A DNA stretch of 64,000 nucleotides, taken from NCBI GenBank assembly GCA_027596075.1, contig JADGJC010000081.1, positions 62,001 through 126,000 of the forward strand, read 5' to 3'. A program made the translations under genes and the position numbers. The notes under the pieces are model-generated. The model had not been told where the DNA came from. It ran no database searches and was given only the letters and a program-made list of their open reading frames with translations. Positions 38,480-48,857 of this stretch are shown here, piece by piece; the first letter of the stretch is position 1; every line of letters starts with the position of its first letter. The DNA comes from Rhizophlyctis rosea (taxonomy: Eukaryota > Chytridiomycota > Chytridiomycetes > Rhizophlyctidales > Rhizophlyctidaceae).

Positions 38480-40003
38480 ATGTCCACGCCGCGTGTCAAT
38501 CATACTCCACTTCGCCGGTCCCCTCTCTCCGGCAATCGAAAATCGCCTGTGTCTGCAAACAAGCAAACCCCGTCAAAATCCTCAACAGCTCCAACCACGT
38601 CGTCACCCTCATCTGCTCCTCCGTCCAGCACCAAAAGACTGAAAAACAGGACAAGAGATTTTGACACGACAGTGCATGACTTGTCTCAATTGAAGTTGTC
38701 GCCGTTACAGTTGGTCGGTTGTTGGGTGAAGTAGCACTTATTGAGCATTGCCTCTAACCGCATATTACAGCGACAGCGCAAAGACAACGCGGAGAAATAC
38801 ACATCAGTTCACCGTACGCGGCGTACCTCCAACTTCGAGTTGATGACGGATTCGTTTGAGGAGTTCATAGACGGCCCGCAAACCATTGCTGATGAGAATC
38901 CACCAGCTTCTGTTCAGCCGTCTGGCAGTCCGGATGGTCGCACGATCCGCCGCACTGTGTCATATAGTCAGATCGATGGACTGGAGAATGGTGGCTTGCT
39001 CGGACCGGACCCGGACACTGTCTTGAATCGGCCGGAGGAGGTCATCGACGGTGAACGGAGTGCTGTCTCGCCTCCGGTTTGTGTACGAGGTGCATCTACG
39101 GCTACTGTCTCCGTGGAAAAGTGGGGCTTGCGAACTGAAGTGGACTTTGATGCCGAGCTAAAGACATGGCGACGAATGGGTGGACGCGAAGTTCATTCGG
39201 GTGTGGTCATCCAGCATCAGGCTCCTGTGAAGAAACGGGTGATGAAGCGGGTGGAGGGACGGAGTGCCAATGCCGACATCAGTAACTCTGTCTCCGGCGC
39301 CCACAGGAGCGGCGGCTGGAAGCCATCAGACGATCGGAAGGATGGCAAAACATGGCTCTCGAAAGATGACATGAAAGATATCACCACGGGCATGAACCAT
39401 TTGTGTAATCTGGTGGAAGTCAGGCTTGCTGATCACCAAAACGAACGGGATACTGGGCTGGATGAACATGGGGACGTGGACGGTGTGGATACTTCCGAGG
39501 ATGTGAGGAAGCCGCGTTTCGATCAGGCAGTTGCTGCAATATAATTGAACTCATTGTCGCCAAATAGAAGGCCAAAAATTTTGTCAACACGATGAAGCAA
39601 CTCCTTTTGAAGGCAACCAAGTTGGTTGAACAGGTATGGCAACTGGATGGATGCGAAGTACCTACAGCGACCAACCGCACGTTTTCAGTTGACCGCAACC
39701 CAAACCGCCCACGCTACTATCCTGGCTGACAATGCGCAGACATTATCTAACCATGCCGCGAGAACAGATCGCTTGGAACAGCAGCAAGGTGCCGTCCTGA
39801 TGCAACTACAGGACCTCACCCAGGTCGTGGCGGGCATTGCGGGGGTAGTCGAAACGGGATTATGTAGGGCAACTGATCGACTCGATTCGGTGGAACGAGT
39901 ACTTTGGGAGAGAGATGTAGGGTCTGTGGTCAGGAAGGTCATCGCCACTCCTTCTGATACCATGGGACCGATGCTTGCTCATAAACATATGGCAGGCAGC
40001 TGA
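38480..40003 (+). CDS. Unknown protein with disordered N-terminus and C-terminal coiled coil
   Basis: Exon 1 starts MSTPRVNHTPLRRSPLSG and is Ser/Pro/Thr/Lys-rich. After an intron ending at 38769 it continues RQRKDNAEKYTSVHRTRRTS with an acidic mid region and EKWGLRTEVDFDAELKTW. The simple ORF stops at 39544, but a better reading uses the donor GAT|GTGAGG near 39499. That adds KAKNFVNTMKQLLLKATKLVEQ (from 39581) and, after a second intron, a helix-rich end (TQTAHATILADNAQTL, TDRLEQQQGAVLMQLQDL) to TGA at 40001-40003. About 440 residues. Lys/Ser/Thr-Pro sites suggest phosphorylation, and the layout recalls cytoskeletal or kinetochore proteins, but I recognise no family. Confidence 0.6.
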
Positions 40004-40664
40004 GATTGTGGTATCAATATGAACGCCCAATCAAATGATGCAGTTACATGGTTTGGCATTGCTCTACTATGTCATTTTGCGGATGGTAGACTTTTTGGAC
40101 AATATTTCAAGGAAACCATCGTTCAAATGTTTTAGGTCACGCAGGAGTGTCGGATATCAAGGTCGAAAGTACATAGTGCAAGGTTTCGGGTCATTTTGCG
40201 ATGGGTTTGATTGGGTTGTGATTTGGCAAATCTGGAAACTGTGCCACCCACTTTCGGTATCCCACCCCGCCACCGGGCAATGCTTACGCCATTGACCATG
40301 CCCAAATCTTGATCACACCTCCAAGTCATGCGATCACATTCCGCGGATTCCCTGGCATTTTCCCTCGTTTCTCACAAACCGTTCCAACTTCTACCAATTT
40401 CACTCAGCCGGTCACCCAGTTTCAACGGTCGCTCGATACCTAACTCTTCACAAGTGCGAAACCATATTCTTGAGCCCTTATTTGAACAGGTATCCTCAGT
40501 ATGTTCAACTGCACTGCAGAGCACCAAGCTGAAGTCACCCACCCACCCATGCTGGCAGCTGAAACATCGCAATTCGACGTAGTCACACCAGTCTCCACCA
40601 AGTCCAAAACTCCCTCATTGTTACTCTTTCAAACAAGTTTGGCCAGCAATTTGATAAAAGCACC
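40004..40664. other. Intergenic upstream region of UBE2H
   Basis: Nothing coding seen beyond short ORFs. Confidence 0.45.
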
Positions 40665-41519
40665 ATGTCGTCGCCACGTCGTCGGATAGAGACAGATGTC
40701 ATGAAGCTGTAAGTTGGGGCCATCTCCGGTGGCAAGTTGACGTGGTCCGTCTTATCATTGACGTTTTCTCAGCCTTATGAGCGATTATGAAGTAACTCTT
40801 GTTAATGACAATATGCAAGGTGGGCGTTATGAGTTCGAGTGATATGCATTCGATAGCAACTTCAAGTGCACACCAGCTCATACTTCTCGTCCATACTTTT
40901 CACAGAATTCTATGTAAGATTTCATGGCCCGAAAGACAGTACGTTGCTCAACTCCAATATATCATCATTCCACTGTCTCTGACTTGCCAACCCCTCACTG
41001 TCCATTTGAAACGATGATCAGCTCCTTTCGCCAATGGCATTTGGAAAATCCACGTCGAGCTCCCCGATCAATATCCATACAAATCCCCCTCCATCGGCTT
41101 CATGAACAAAATTTTCCATCCTAATATTGACGAACTATCCGGCTCCGTCTGCCTGGACGTAATCAATCAAACGTGGTCTCCCATGTTTGATATGATCAAT
41201 ATTTTTGAGGTTTTCCTCCCGCAGTTGTTGCGGTATCCCAATCCCACCGACCCATTAAACGGGGAGGCGGCTGCGTTGCTGATGAGAGAGCCAGCTGCGT
41301 ATGAGGCGAAAGTCAAAGGTATGACAATGAGTGGTCGGTTGTTGGGTAATCTTGGCGCAAGGGTAGCTAACAAGTGGGAACCAATTCTTAGACTATGTAT
41401 CACGATTCGCAACAAAGGAGGCTGCGGAAGCGGCCACGGACGAAAGTGAATCGGATGGAGATGAAAGCTCTCATGGTTCTCTCTCAGATGAGGATGATCT
41501 GGCTGAGATGGAATTGTGA
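40665..41519 (+). CDS. UBC8: Ubiquitin-conjugating enzyme E2 H (Ubc8 type)
   Basis: An E2 enzyme that takes ubiquitin from E1 on its catalytic cysteine. In yeast, Ubc8 works with the GID/CTLH ligase to destroy gluconeogenic enzymes such as fructose-1,6-bisphosphatase; human UBE2H serves the same ligase. Exons join to [48 protein letters not shown], then [20 protein letters not shown] and [12 protein letters not shown], holding the HPN motif and the active-site Cys. [21 protein letters not shown] segment and an acidic Ser-rich tail ([10 protein letters not shown]) typical of UBE2H follow. Length about 180 residues, as in the family. Confidence 0.94.
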
Positions 41520-42268
41520 GAGTTGGAACGGCGGAAGGAGGGTTTTGACATCTGTAGATTGTTGGATTGGGTCGTTGTGTGTTGGCCGGCAAGCTTTTGT
41601 AACAAATTGCTCGTTCCCCTACGTCTGGAATATGATCAATTGCAATAATGCGTAAGGCGCTTATCCAATTCATTGCTTCACACGAGGATGCGTCGCGACG
41701 ATCAAGCTCAGAATGGAATGGGCGGGGCTTGAAGAATCAGCAGCTGGACCAATCTTTCATGCGGGTTTGTGCGATCGCCGAAGCAACTTGGTTGCCCAAA
41801 GCACCGATCGACCAAGTGCAAATGGGTGGTTCACCAGTGGGGACAATGGAGTTGAAAATGATGGGGGACAGGAACGCAGGACTGTGTTACTGCCCGTTCT
41901 GGTTATAGGCGACGATTGATTCAGCAATTATTCGTCCACGGCGATATTATATCGCCGTCAGCAAAGGAGGGGATAACACAGGAAGTCAAAAGGTTCAGTT
42001 TGACTTGTTTGACTTCATAACAAGGTCTCACTTCAAGTCTTGCGATGCTGTTTCTGAAGCAGATTGTGTAAGCATTCCGGAGGCGGTGCACCCACGTGCG
42101 CCTCAGCCAAAAGTACGCCACAAACAATCCCTTCGACCTCCCTCCACCACACCTCTCCCCCACTCACTGTTCCCACCTTTATTGTTCGCGCCATTCCAAA
42201 GGACGAACTCACAGATCTCTGACTTCTCGCCATCCACCATTTATCATATAACACAGGCTGCGGAAAGA
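41520..42268. other. Intergenic region with a small hairpin
   Basis: No gene seen. A 9-bp perfect inverted repeat with a 3-nt loop is at 41938-41958. Confidence 0.5.
41938..41958. repeat. Hairpin: 9-bp stem, 3-nt loop
   Basis: ACGGCGATA, loop TTA, then TATCGCCGT: fully self-complementary stem. Too short and without a T-run for a terminator; role unknown. Confidence 0.6.
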
Positions 42269-44677
42269 TGAAGTTTGGAAAGTGAGTGTGTTCTATGGGA
42301 TTTGCTGATATCCTTGCTGCATGGAGGTGCTTACCATGTTACCGAGAAGAGGAGAGCTTTTCTAACATTTGACTGGTTTCGTGCGCAGACGGCTGGAAGA
42401 AGAACGGAAAGCGCTGCCCTCCGATTGGGCGGCCGTTTGTATAGACTATAAGGGGCTCAAGTCTCTTATCAAACGGTCTATCAAACCGAACACTCTCGTT
42501 TTCCACGCCGACCCCTCCTGGACATCTTGGTCCCCCTCCAAACCGGGCTCCCCTTTTGCGGACACCGTAAAAGCGCGACTGACCGCCTTCCAAACTGCCG
42601 TACCCGACTTCCTCTCCTTGTTGGATACAAATATCGAGCAGCTCGTGGCTTTCTACGTGGCGGAATGCGAGCGGTTGAGCAACAAATATGAGCAGGAGTT
42701 TGGGGGAGCGCTAAAAAGTGCAGAGTCTGGCGAGGAACTCAACAGAACTCAGGTGGAAGGACTGCTGCACGAAGTAGTCAAGCTGGAGAGGTTCGTTTTC
42801 CTGAACTATACTGGTAAGGAATTGGTGGCAATGATGTGATGCATCATGCGATCAGTCTCGTGAACGCGTGTTGCACTAATAGGTATAACGAAAATCATGA
42901 AGAAACTTGATCGGCACTCTGGACTGCACCTTTCGGAAGCGTACATCTACCGTCTTACACTTTTGCCCTTCTACCGGTCGGAAACATTACTCCAACTGAA
43001 ACGGAGATTGATTGACTCCATGAGCGGTACCCCGTCGACGAACGGCATCCCTCCAGTTGATGACGTCTCCACCCCACAAGAAACTGTTCCCGGCATGACT
43101 TTGCCGCCCGCACCTGAGTCCCATAAACCACGTGGCAGCTGGTTCCCGCCTGCTTCCCTTGGTCCTCAGAGCAAAGTACTCGTTTCCATGTCCGGCCCAC
43201 ATGGGACGGACATCATTGGTGCGGTCCTGGAGAACATGGCCAAGCACAACTGTATCGTAGAAGACTTTGTCCTGTCTCGTCTCTACCACAACGTTACCTT
43301 CGGTTGTTTGATCACTTTGGGAAGCGACAATGTTGATGTTTTCCGCGACCTTGCCGCGTCCGCGCGCAAATGGGAGGCCACACTATTCTTTGACGTTCAA
43401 GATTCGAAAGAACCTAGTGTCCCATCCTTGGAAGACGCACCATACCAAAACCGTACCAAATTCACCGCCACCGTCCTCAACCAAAACGGCCTTTCACCGC
43501 AGTTCCTTCACGATTGGACACGCCTCCTTCTCGATGAACGCATCTCCGTCGAAAAGATGACGAGATTGTCTGCATCTGGATCGAAGCTCTGCTCCATCGA
43601 TTTCCGCCTAAGTGTTCCCGCTGAAGTCGACTTTGACAAATTCCGGGCAACATTGTTCCAATTGTCTGGGGCACACCACACAGATGTCGCATTGCAACCA
43701 AACGATGTGTTCAGGAAGAATAAGCGGCTTGTTATCTTCGATATGGATTCTACGCTGATTCAGCAAGAAGTCATTGATGAGATTGCCAAGCATGCGGGTG
43801 TGGTGGGAGAAGTTGCTGTAAGTAGGAATGCTGATCATGCGAGTGAGTGGCGCGTACTGAAGATTTATCTTCAGAAAATCACGGAAGCGGCCATGAACGG
43901 AGAGATCGACTTCAAAGAGTCACTGCGAAGACGCGTGGGACTATTGAAGGGGACCCCGGTTGATGTCTTGCAAACAGTCAGGAATCAGTTGACTTTCACC
44001 GAAGGCGCTCACTTCTTGTGCAAAGCATTGAAGAAATTGGGCTTCAAGTTGGCCGTTATCTCGGGTATGTTGGTTTGTTGCTATCTTCACGGAAAGTTTG
44101 AACTTGACGTAATATTCCATCAGGTGGTTTCATGCCGTTGGCGTTGTACGTGAAGGCGGAACTTGGGTTGGATTATGCATTTGCAAATCAAGTATGGCAA
44201 GGACGTTGTTTTCTCACAGATCTTGATCTAATCACGACCTCAGCTACGCGTGTCGCCGGATGGGAAAACGCTGACCGGTGAGACTATCGGTCCAATCGTT
44301 GATGGCGTAAGAAAGGCAGAGCTGCTTTCAGTCATTGCCCAGGCGGAAAGTGTTACTCCTGAGCAAGTACGTATATATCTCGAACCAATTCAACTTGCAA
44401 CAGACGTTAATCAGTCTCCACAGGTAATTGCCGTTGGAGATGGTGCAAACGACCTTTGGATGCTTGCCGCGGCCGGCCTCGGTATTGCTTTCAATGCCAA
44501 GCCGAAAGTTCAGAAGGAGGTTGGTGTAAACTGCCAAAATTCATGGCACGAACGAAATGCTAAGACATCATAATTCTTTAGGCGCCTGCACGCATCAACC
44601 AAACTAGTTTGAGGAACGTGCTTTACCTCCTAGGATATACAGACGACGATGCTAAACAACTAGCTGAGAGTGTCTGA
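42269..44677 (+). CDS. SPX domain - ACT-like region - phosphoserine phosphatase (SerB) fusion
   Basis: Eight exons (42269-42282, 42389-42813, 42883-43817, 43875-44064, 44124-44191, 44244-44366, 44424-44519, 44582-44677) keep frame and give 648 residues. Residues 1 to about 200 are a full SPX domain: MKFGKRLEEERKALPSDW, CIDYKGLKSLIK, FVFLNYTGITKIMKKLDRHS, YRLTLLPFY. These include the basic residues that bind inositol pyrophosphates in other SPX proteins. After a Pro/Ser linker comes an ACT-like region (KVLVSMSGPHGTDIIGAVL). A SerB phosphatase of the HAD class follows: FDMDSTLIQQEVIDEIA with the nucleophile Asp, VISGGFMPLALYVKAELGLDYAFAN, KAELLSVIAQ, GDGANDLWMLAAAGLGIAF. SerB makes serine from phosphoserine. 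The SPX-ACT junction lies inside the 935-bp exon 3, so the fusion is not a splice guess. Confidence 0.93.
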
Positions 44678-45362
44678 TATTGTAGATATGGATTTTTAGT
44701 CATAGTAGAGTGTAGATAGATGATGTGAGAGAAAATCGCACCTTGTTCCTTGTGAAGTTCACAAAGTGGCTTACGTTGGCCCGAACACGTGACCCCCTTT
44801 TGCGTAAGCAGGCAGTGCCAAAGTGTACACGTCAAATGTTCAAGGAGTCAAGGACCCGATCAAAGGGTATGATGAAGATCGCCATAAGAGGTTCAGTAAG
44901 CCAATATGAATGCTAGTTCAGACATAGCCGCCATATCCGCAATGCGCATAGCATCAAAGAGGCCGTGGCATGCAGTTTGAACAGCCCCAGTGTGTCGATC
45001 GTGTCGACCCTCCATGTCAGGGACCAATGATTCTTGGCACGACCCTCAATCACGCACATGCACCGCGATCCCTGGACGTAAATCCCTATGTAAAATCACA
45101 CCATACTATGACGTCGTTGTTTAGGTGAGCTACAATGCGTGTCGTATGACCTAGCCTCGGGCATTTTCTGATTTGCATGCTGCACTATCCCATCGGGTAT
45201 AAGAAGCCGCGGTAGACCAGCAGTTCTGCATTTTACACACATCCGAGTTATTGCCTCAACGGTCGTCACAAAACAGCTCCCTTTACATACAAACTTTTAT
45301 CTCTCTTTTTGCTGAGACCTCTCTTCACTCAAAAATCTTAACAAACTAAATCAATCGCAACA
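44678..45362. other. Upstream region of the acetate transporter
   Basis: No gene. CRE-like TGACGTC at 45109-45115 and a TATA-like TATAAG at about 45198, 160 bp before the start codon, plus a pyrimidine-rich leader. Confidence 0.45.
45109..45115. promoter_or_regulatory. CRE-like TGACGTC
   Basis: A 7-of-8 match to the ATF/CREB palindrome about 250 bp upstream of the acetate transporter start. Inference only. Confidence 0.3.
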
Positions 45363-46491
45363 ATGGTTTTCGGCCACCATCACGCAAACCCGGACGCCGG
45401 TAACCCCAACCCGACCGCCACCCACGGCTCACATGCTACCATCCCCGGTACGCAAGGGGACCATGACACCCCCGCTGGCTACCGGACTGGCGACCCCATC
45501 ACCGGCCCTGGCTACAAGGGCGGCTACCCCGGCGAAAACTCCTCCTTCCCTCCCACCACCATCTTCCTCAAGCCCATTGCTCACCCCGCCGCTCTCGGGT
45601 TGGCAGCCTACGCTTCCGCACAATTCGTGTTCTCGGCGTACCTGGCGGAATGGTACGGCCAGGACGCCACCGCACAGGCCATTTGGCCTTTCCTCTTGAC
45701 TTTCGGCGGGCTCGGACAGATTGCAGCTGGGATGTGGTCTTTCCAGTAAGTGATGTTTGTGCATTGAAATTCATTTGCATGTACAGCTTCTGATTGTCTT
45801 CATTTTTTGTCACCTATCAGGGCTCGTGACACTTTGAACTCGGTCTTCCACACCACCTGGGGCGCCTTTTGGGCCGCTCTCGCCATCTACTACGCGACTT
45901 ACACCTTCGACAACAACACTGGCAACAACACCAGCAACGTCGTTCCGTACGGCGGCGTTCGCTGGGGCCACTTGCAAAACTTTGCCGCCTGGCAAATCCC
46001 GATCGCTGCCATCACTGCCCTCTGCGCCATTTCTGCGTAGGTGTCAGCTTGTCTTGCTTAGTGTTGTGATGGCTTTTGAAAGAGGATTCAACGTTAACGC
46101 TCTTTCTTTCTCCATAGTCTCAAGCGTGATGGCGCCAGCACCGGCAACCTCCTCCTCATCACCGTCGGCTCCATCCTCGCTGTCATCGGCTGGTTCTCTC
46201 CTTCCATTGCTGTTGTCAAGATCGGCGCTGTAAGTTCAAATACATCGATTTGTTCATCCTTCCAAGTACCAATCGCTAACCAAAACATCTTGTCGCCCAA
46301 AATAGTACTTCTGGTTGGCCAGCAGCGCACTCAGCCTCGCAAGGCTCCTCGAATACCTCTTGGCCGAGAGCACCCGCAAGGACACCGTCCTCCCTCTCTA
46401 CAGGAAGCGCAACCAAGGCAACAACGAGGGTGCCCGGACTGGCTGGAACACGGGCTACAGGGAGCCTGGTGTCGTCCAAGGTGAATGGTAA
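45363..46491 (+). CDS. GPR1/FUN34/YaaH (AceTr) acetate transporter
   Basis: A plasma-membrane carrier for acetate and similar short acids, like yeast Ato1/Ady2. Four exons give about 290 residues. The N-terminus is hydrophilic and His/Gly/Pro-rich. The family motif NPAPLGL appears as HPAALGLAAYASAQFVFSAY. About six membrane helices follow (LLTFGGLGQIAAGMWSF, HTTWGAFWAALAIYY, WQIPIAAITALCAISA, LLLITVGSILAVIGWFSPSI, YFWLASSALSLARLLEYLLA). The tail is short and polar and ends VVQGEW. Codon choice is strongly C-rich compared with neighbours, which suggests high expression. Confidence 0.88.
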
Positions 46492-47317
46492 ATCAACCAT
46501 TCGTGATGGGGGCGGGGAGCCTGGTGCTCTTGCAATCATTTTTGGCGAACATTGGGTTGTGTTAGGGAAAATTTTGTTTTTTTGATTTGGAAATCGGATG
46601 CGAAGTATCTACGTATCTTTTGTACAGTCTCAAATATATCCGATGGCGTATATGTTACATGGTAGTTGCCTTGTGTGGTCAATGTGATAGCTTCTTTTGA
46701 TCAAGGCCAACGTGGGCTTTTTGATCATAACCACCTATCATTCAAACATCATGTTGTCACCGAATACTCCAATCCTTTTTGACAGTTCCATGGTGATTCA
46801 CGGGTGAAGCGCTTGAAGTGCGCCTTTACAACGGATTCTCTACTCTATATGGCCTTCAAAGAGAGATGGTGATGAGTGGATAACCAGCACCATGGCCCAA
46901 ATCGCTCAAAGGAAGTAAAAACAATGTGCGCCAATAACCATTTGATTTGACAGGTCTACTGCCCACAAAATGTGAATGTCCGTTTGCTAGTTGGCACTCG
47001 ATTGGGTAGAAATGTTTGTGCACTCTCTAAATCACATTCAATGCACTAGTCAACATGAAATTGTACAATATGGGATGGCAGTCAGTCCGTATAGCTCAAA
47101 CGTCTGCCCCGCCGCAACGCAAGAAATGTTTGTGTGCTCTATTGGGATACATTACACTCAATGCACTGGTCAATATGAAATTGAATATGGAATGGCAAAT
47201 GATTCCTATATTCCAAACGTGCGCACCGCTACAACGAGCTACATAGGAAGGCTGTCCTAAACTATGCATATATACAAATTTCTCAACTAAACTCTTCTCA
47301 ACCTTTTGAACTTTACA
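46492..47317. other. Intergenic region with a diverged 114-bp tandem duplication
   Basis: AT-rich 3' region. From 47008 a unit of about 114 bp starting AGAAATGTTTGTG is followed by a second diverged copy from 47122 to about 47235. Confidence 0.6.
47008..47235. repeat. Two-copy diverged tandem duplication, period 114 bp
   Basis: Both copies share AGAAATGTTTGTG, CATTCAATGCACT/CACTCAATGCACT, GGTCAA/AGTCAA + ATGAAATTG, GGAATGGCA/GGGATGGCA and CCGC(T)ACAACG blocks in the same order. Confidence 0.7.
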
Positions 47318-48112
47318 TTACGCCCTAGTGAGTGCCGGTAAACTTGGCGCCGTAGCTGTTCTCCCGCCCACCACCATTGCATCATCCTTATTTGCCCCTT
47401 CACCTCGGCTCTGATCATTTGCCATCCGTTTAGCTGTGAAATCTAAGAACATGTTATAGCGGCCACCACCTCTTGCTCCAGGTTCATTTGTTGCAGTAGC
47501 GGTGCGACGGTCAGGACTGGAAGGGGTGTGGGTGGAATTGATTGGTGGGAGATTTGTCTGGGATGGAGCAATGGGAGAAGGTTTGGGTTGTCGACGGGAG
47601 ACTGCTATGCGAAGGGCTGTGTGCATGCGGGAGGTTAAGGTGAGGTCGGGAAATGTTGGAGTTTGTTTTAGAGGTGGTGACGGAAACGATGGGATTATGG
47701 TAAAGGCTTGGTCAAAAGCATTTTCAGCCCGAGGTTTCACTGGATCAAATGGTGAGTGCCGCTCAAGCATATCGTGTCGGCGCGACGTTCCCCCTGTCTC
47801 ATTGTTTCTATTTTGAAGCCGCTTCTTATCTTTTCTATTATTTTGGACTGGGATTGTTGGTGGTCGCCTCGCACTTTCCTGGTAATCTACATTGTCAGCC
47901 TCAGCCTTCGCCATTCGCGCTAACTGCTCCACCTGCATCCGCTCCCACCGACTCTGCTGCGCCTGATATATCTTGTACGCTTTCTGTAGCTCATAGCTTC
48001 GCTCATGTAATGGTGAGGAGAGGTCGCCAAGACGAGTGTGGTGGTAGCGTTCAGGTTGGGTAGGTGGACGGTGTACTATCTGGTGCAACTGTGATGGCAG
48101 TTCTAGAGCCAT
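47318..48112 (-). CDS. Hypothetical basic, disordered protein
   Basis: A single 264-residue frame starting MALELPSQLHQIVHRPP. It has a helix (LHERSYELQKAYKIYQAQQS, RWERMQVEQLARMAKAEADN), then basic and Pro/Ser/Thr-rich disordered sequence (SRMHTALRIAVSRRQPKPS) and a TAPSLPALTRA end. Composition is protein-like throughout, but I recognise no family. Confidence 0.55.
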   Translation of the reverse strand: MALELPSQLHQIVHRPPTQPERYHHTRLGDLSSPLHERSYELQKAYKIYQAQQSRWERMQVEQLARMAKAEADNVDYQESARRPPTIPVQNNRKDKKRLQNRNNETGGTSRRHDMLERHSPFDPVKPRAENAFDQAFTIIPSFPSPPLKQTPTFPDLTLTSRMHTALRIAVSRRQPKPSPIAPSQTNLPPINSTHTPSSPDRRTATATNEPGARGGGRYNMFLDFTAKRMANDQSRGEGANKDDAMVVGGRTATAPSLPALTRA

Positions 48113-48857
48113 AAGATCTGAAGGGTATGAAACGACTGGAGCAAGTGAGCTCCCATGACTACAGAATGCTGCACGGATATGTCTTGGGCAAAGTTGGAGC
48201 TTATAGATGAGGTGGGAAGTCTCTGGCGACGGGATGCGGGTGGTGCGGGTGGTGACGCCGATAGAACTTGTGGAAAACGGGTGATTCAGGATGAGACCCT
48301 CGCGTTGTTCTGCTTATATCAGCATACATAGCAACACTCCCCTCAGTCACTCCCAGTTCGGAGGGTCTGCCTTGCAATCAACTCAACCTTGCAGCTTTAC
48401 ACACTTGGCAGAGTTCGTCGTCATCACACTCCACAAGTCCACCCTCCAGATATGTTTGGTGATAGTAAGGCAACGACCTCGGCAGACCCCCACCCTCATC
48501 AAAATTCAATCTATCAAATGAACGGAAAGTGCCACTGCCTGAAGCGGAAGTTCAAATTGACGTGTGGGAATAACGTGGCGGCGTGTGTAACGTCGGCGTT
48601 TCGTGTGTTGGACGCGAGGTCGAGAGGGCCCGAGTCCTTCAAACTTTGTGGGTGCACGAATTTCGAAAAGGGCTCCGTCCTTCCGCCGTGCTTCCATACT
48701 TGTAAAGTGAAACATTGCAATTTGCGACCTTCAGCGTCCTTGTACTGTTGGTTATGTTTGTCCCAGTAGGGTTTTAGACTGCTTCTTCCTGATAGACAAG
48801 GTTTAGACGTTTCATTGATTAGAACTATTAGATCCCAAATATTGAACTATCTCCACC
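48113..48857. other. Intergenic region with a Cys-rich ORF candidate
   Basis: Promoter region of the hypothetical gene (-) and the LPMO-like gene (+); see the ORF at 48452. Confidence 0.4.
48452..48769 (+). CDS. Candidate small cysteine-rich protein
   Basis: A frame of 105 residues from the ATG at 48452 with 11 cysteines (KCHCLKRKFKLTC, KLCGCTNF, PPCFHTC, YCWLC). No signal peptide is seen at this start, and no family is known to me. It may be chance or part of a spliced gene. Confidence 0.25.
   Translation: MFGDSKATTSADPHPHQNSIYQMNGKCHCLKRKFKLTCGNNVAACVTSAFRVLDARSRGPESFKLCGCTNFEKGSVLPPCFHTCKVKHCNLRPSASLYCWLCLSQ

Noticed and set aside
38480..39544. Gene ending at the first stop, 39544
   Set aside because: A strong donor just before it and two in-frame helical exons downstream make the longer model better.
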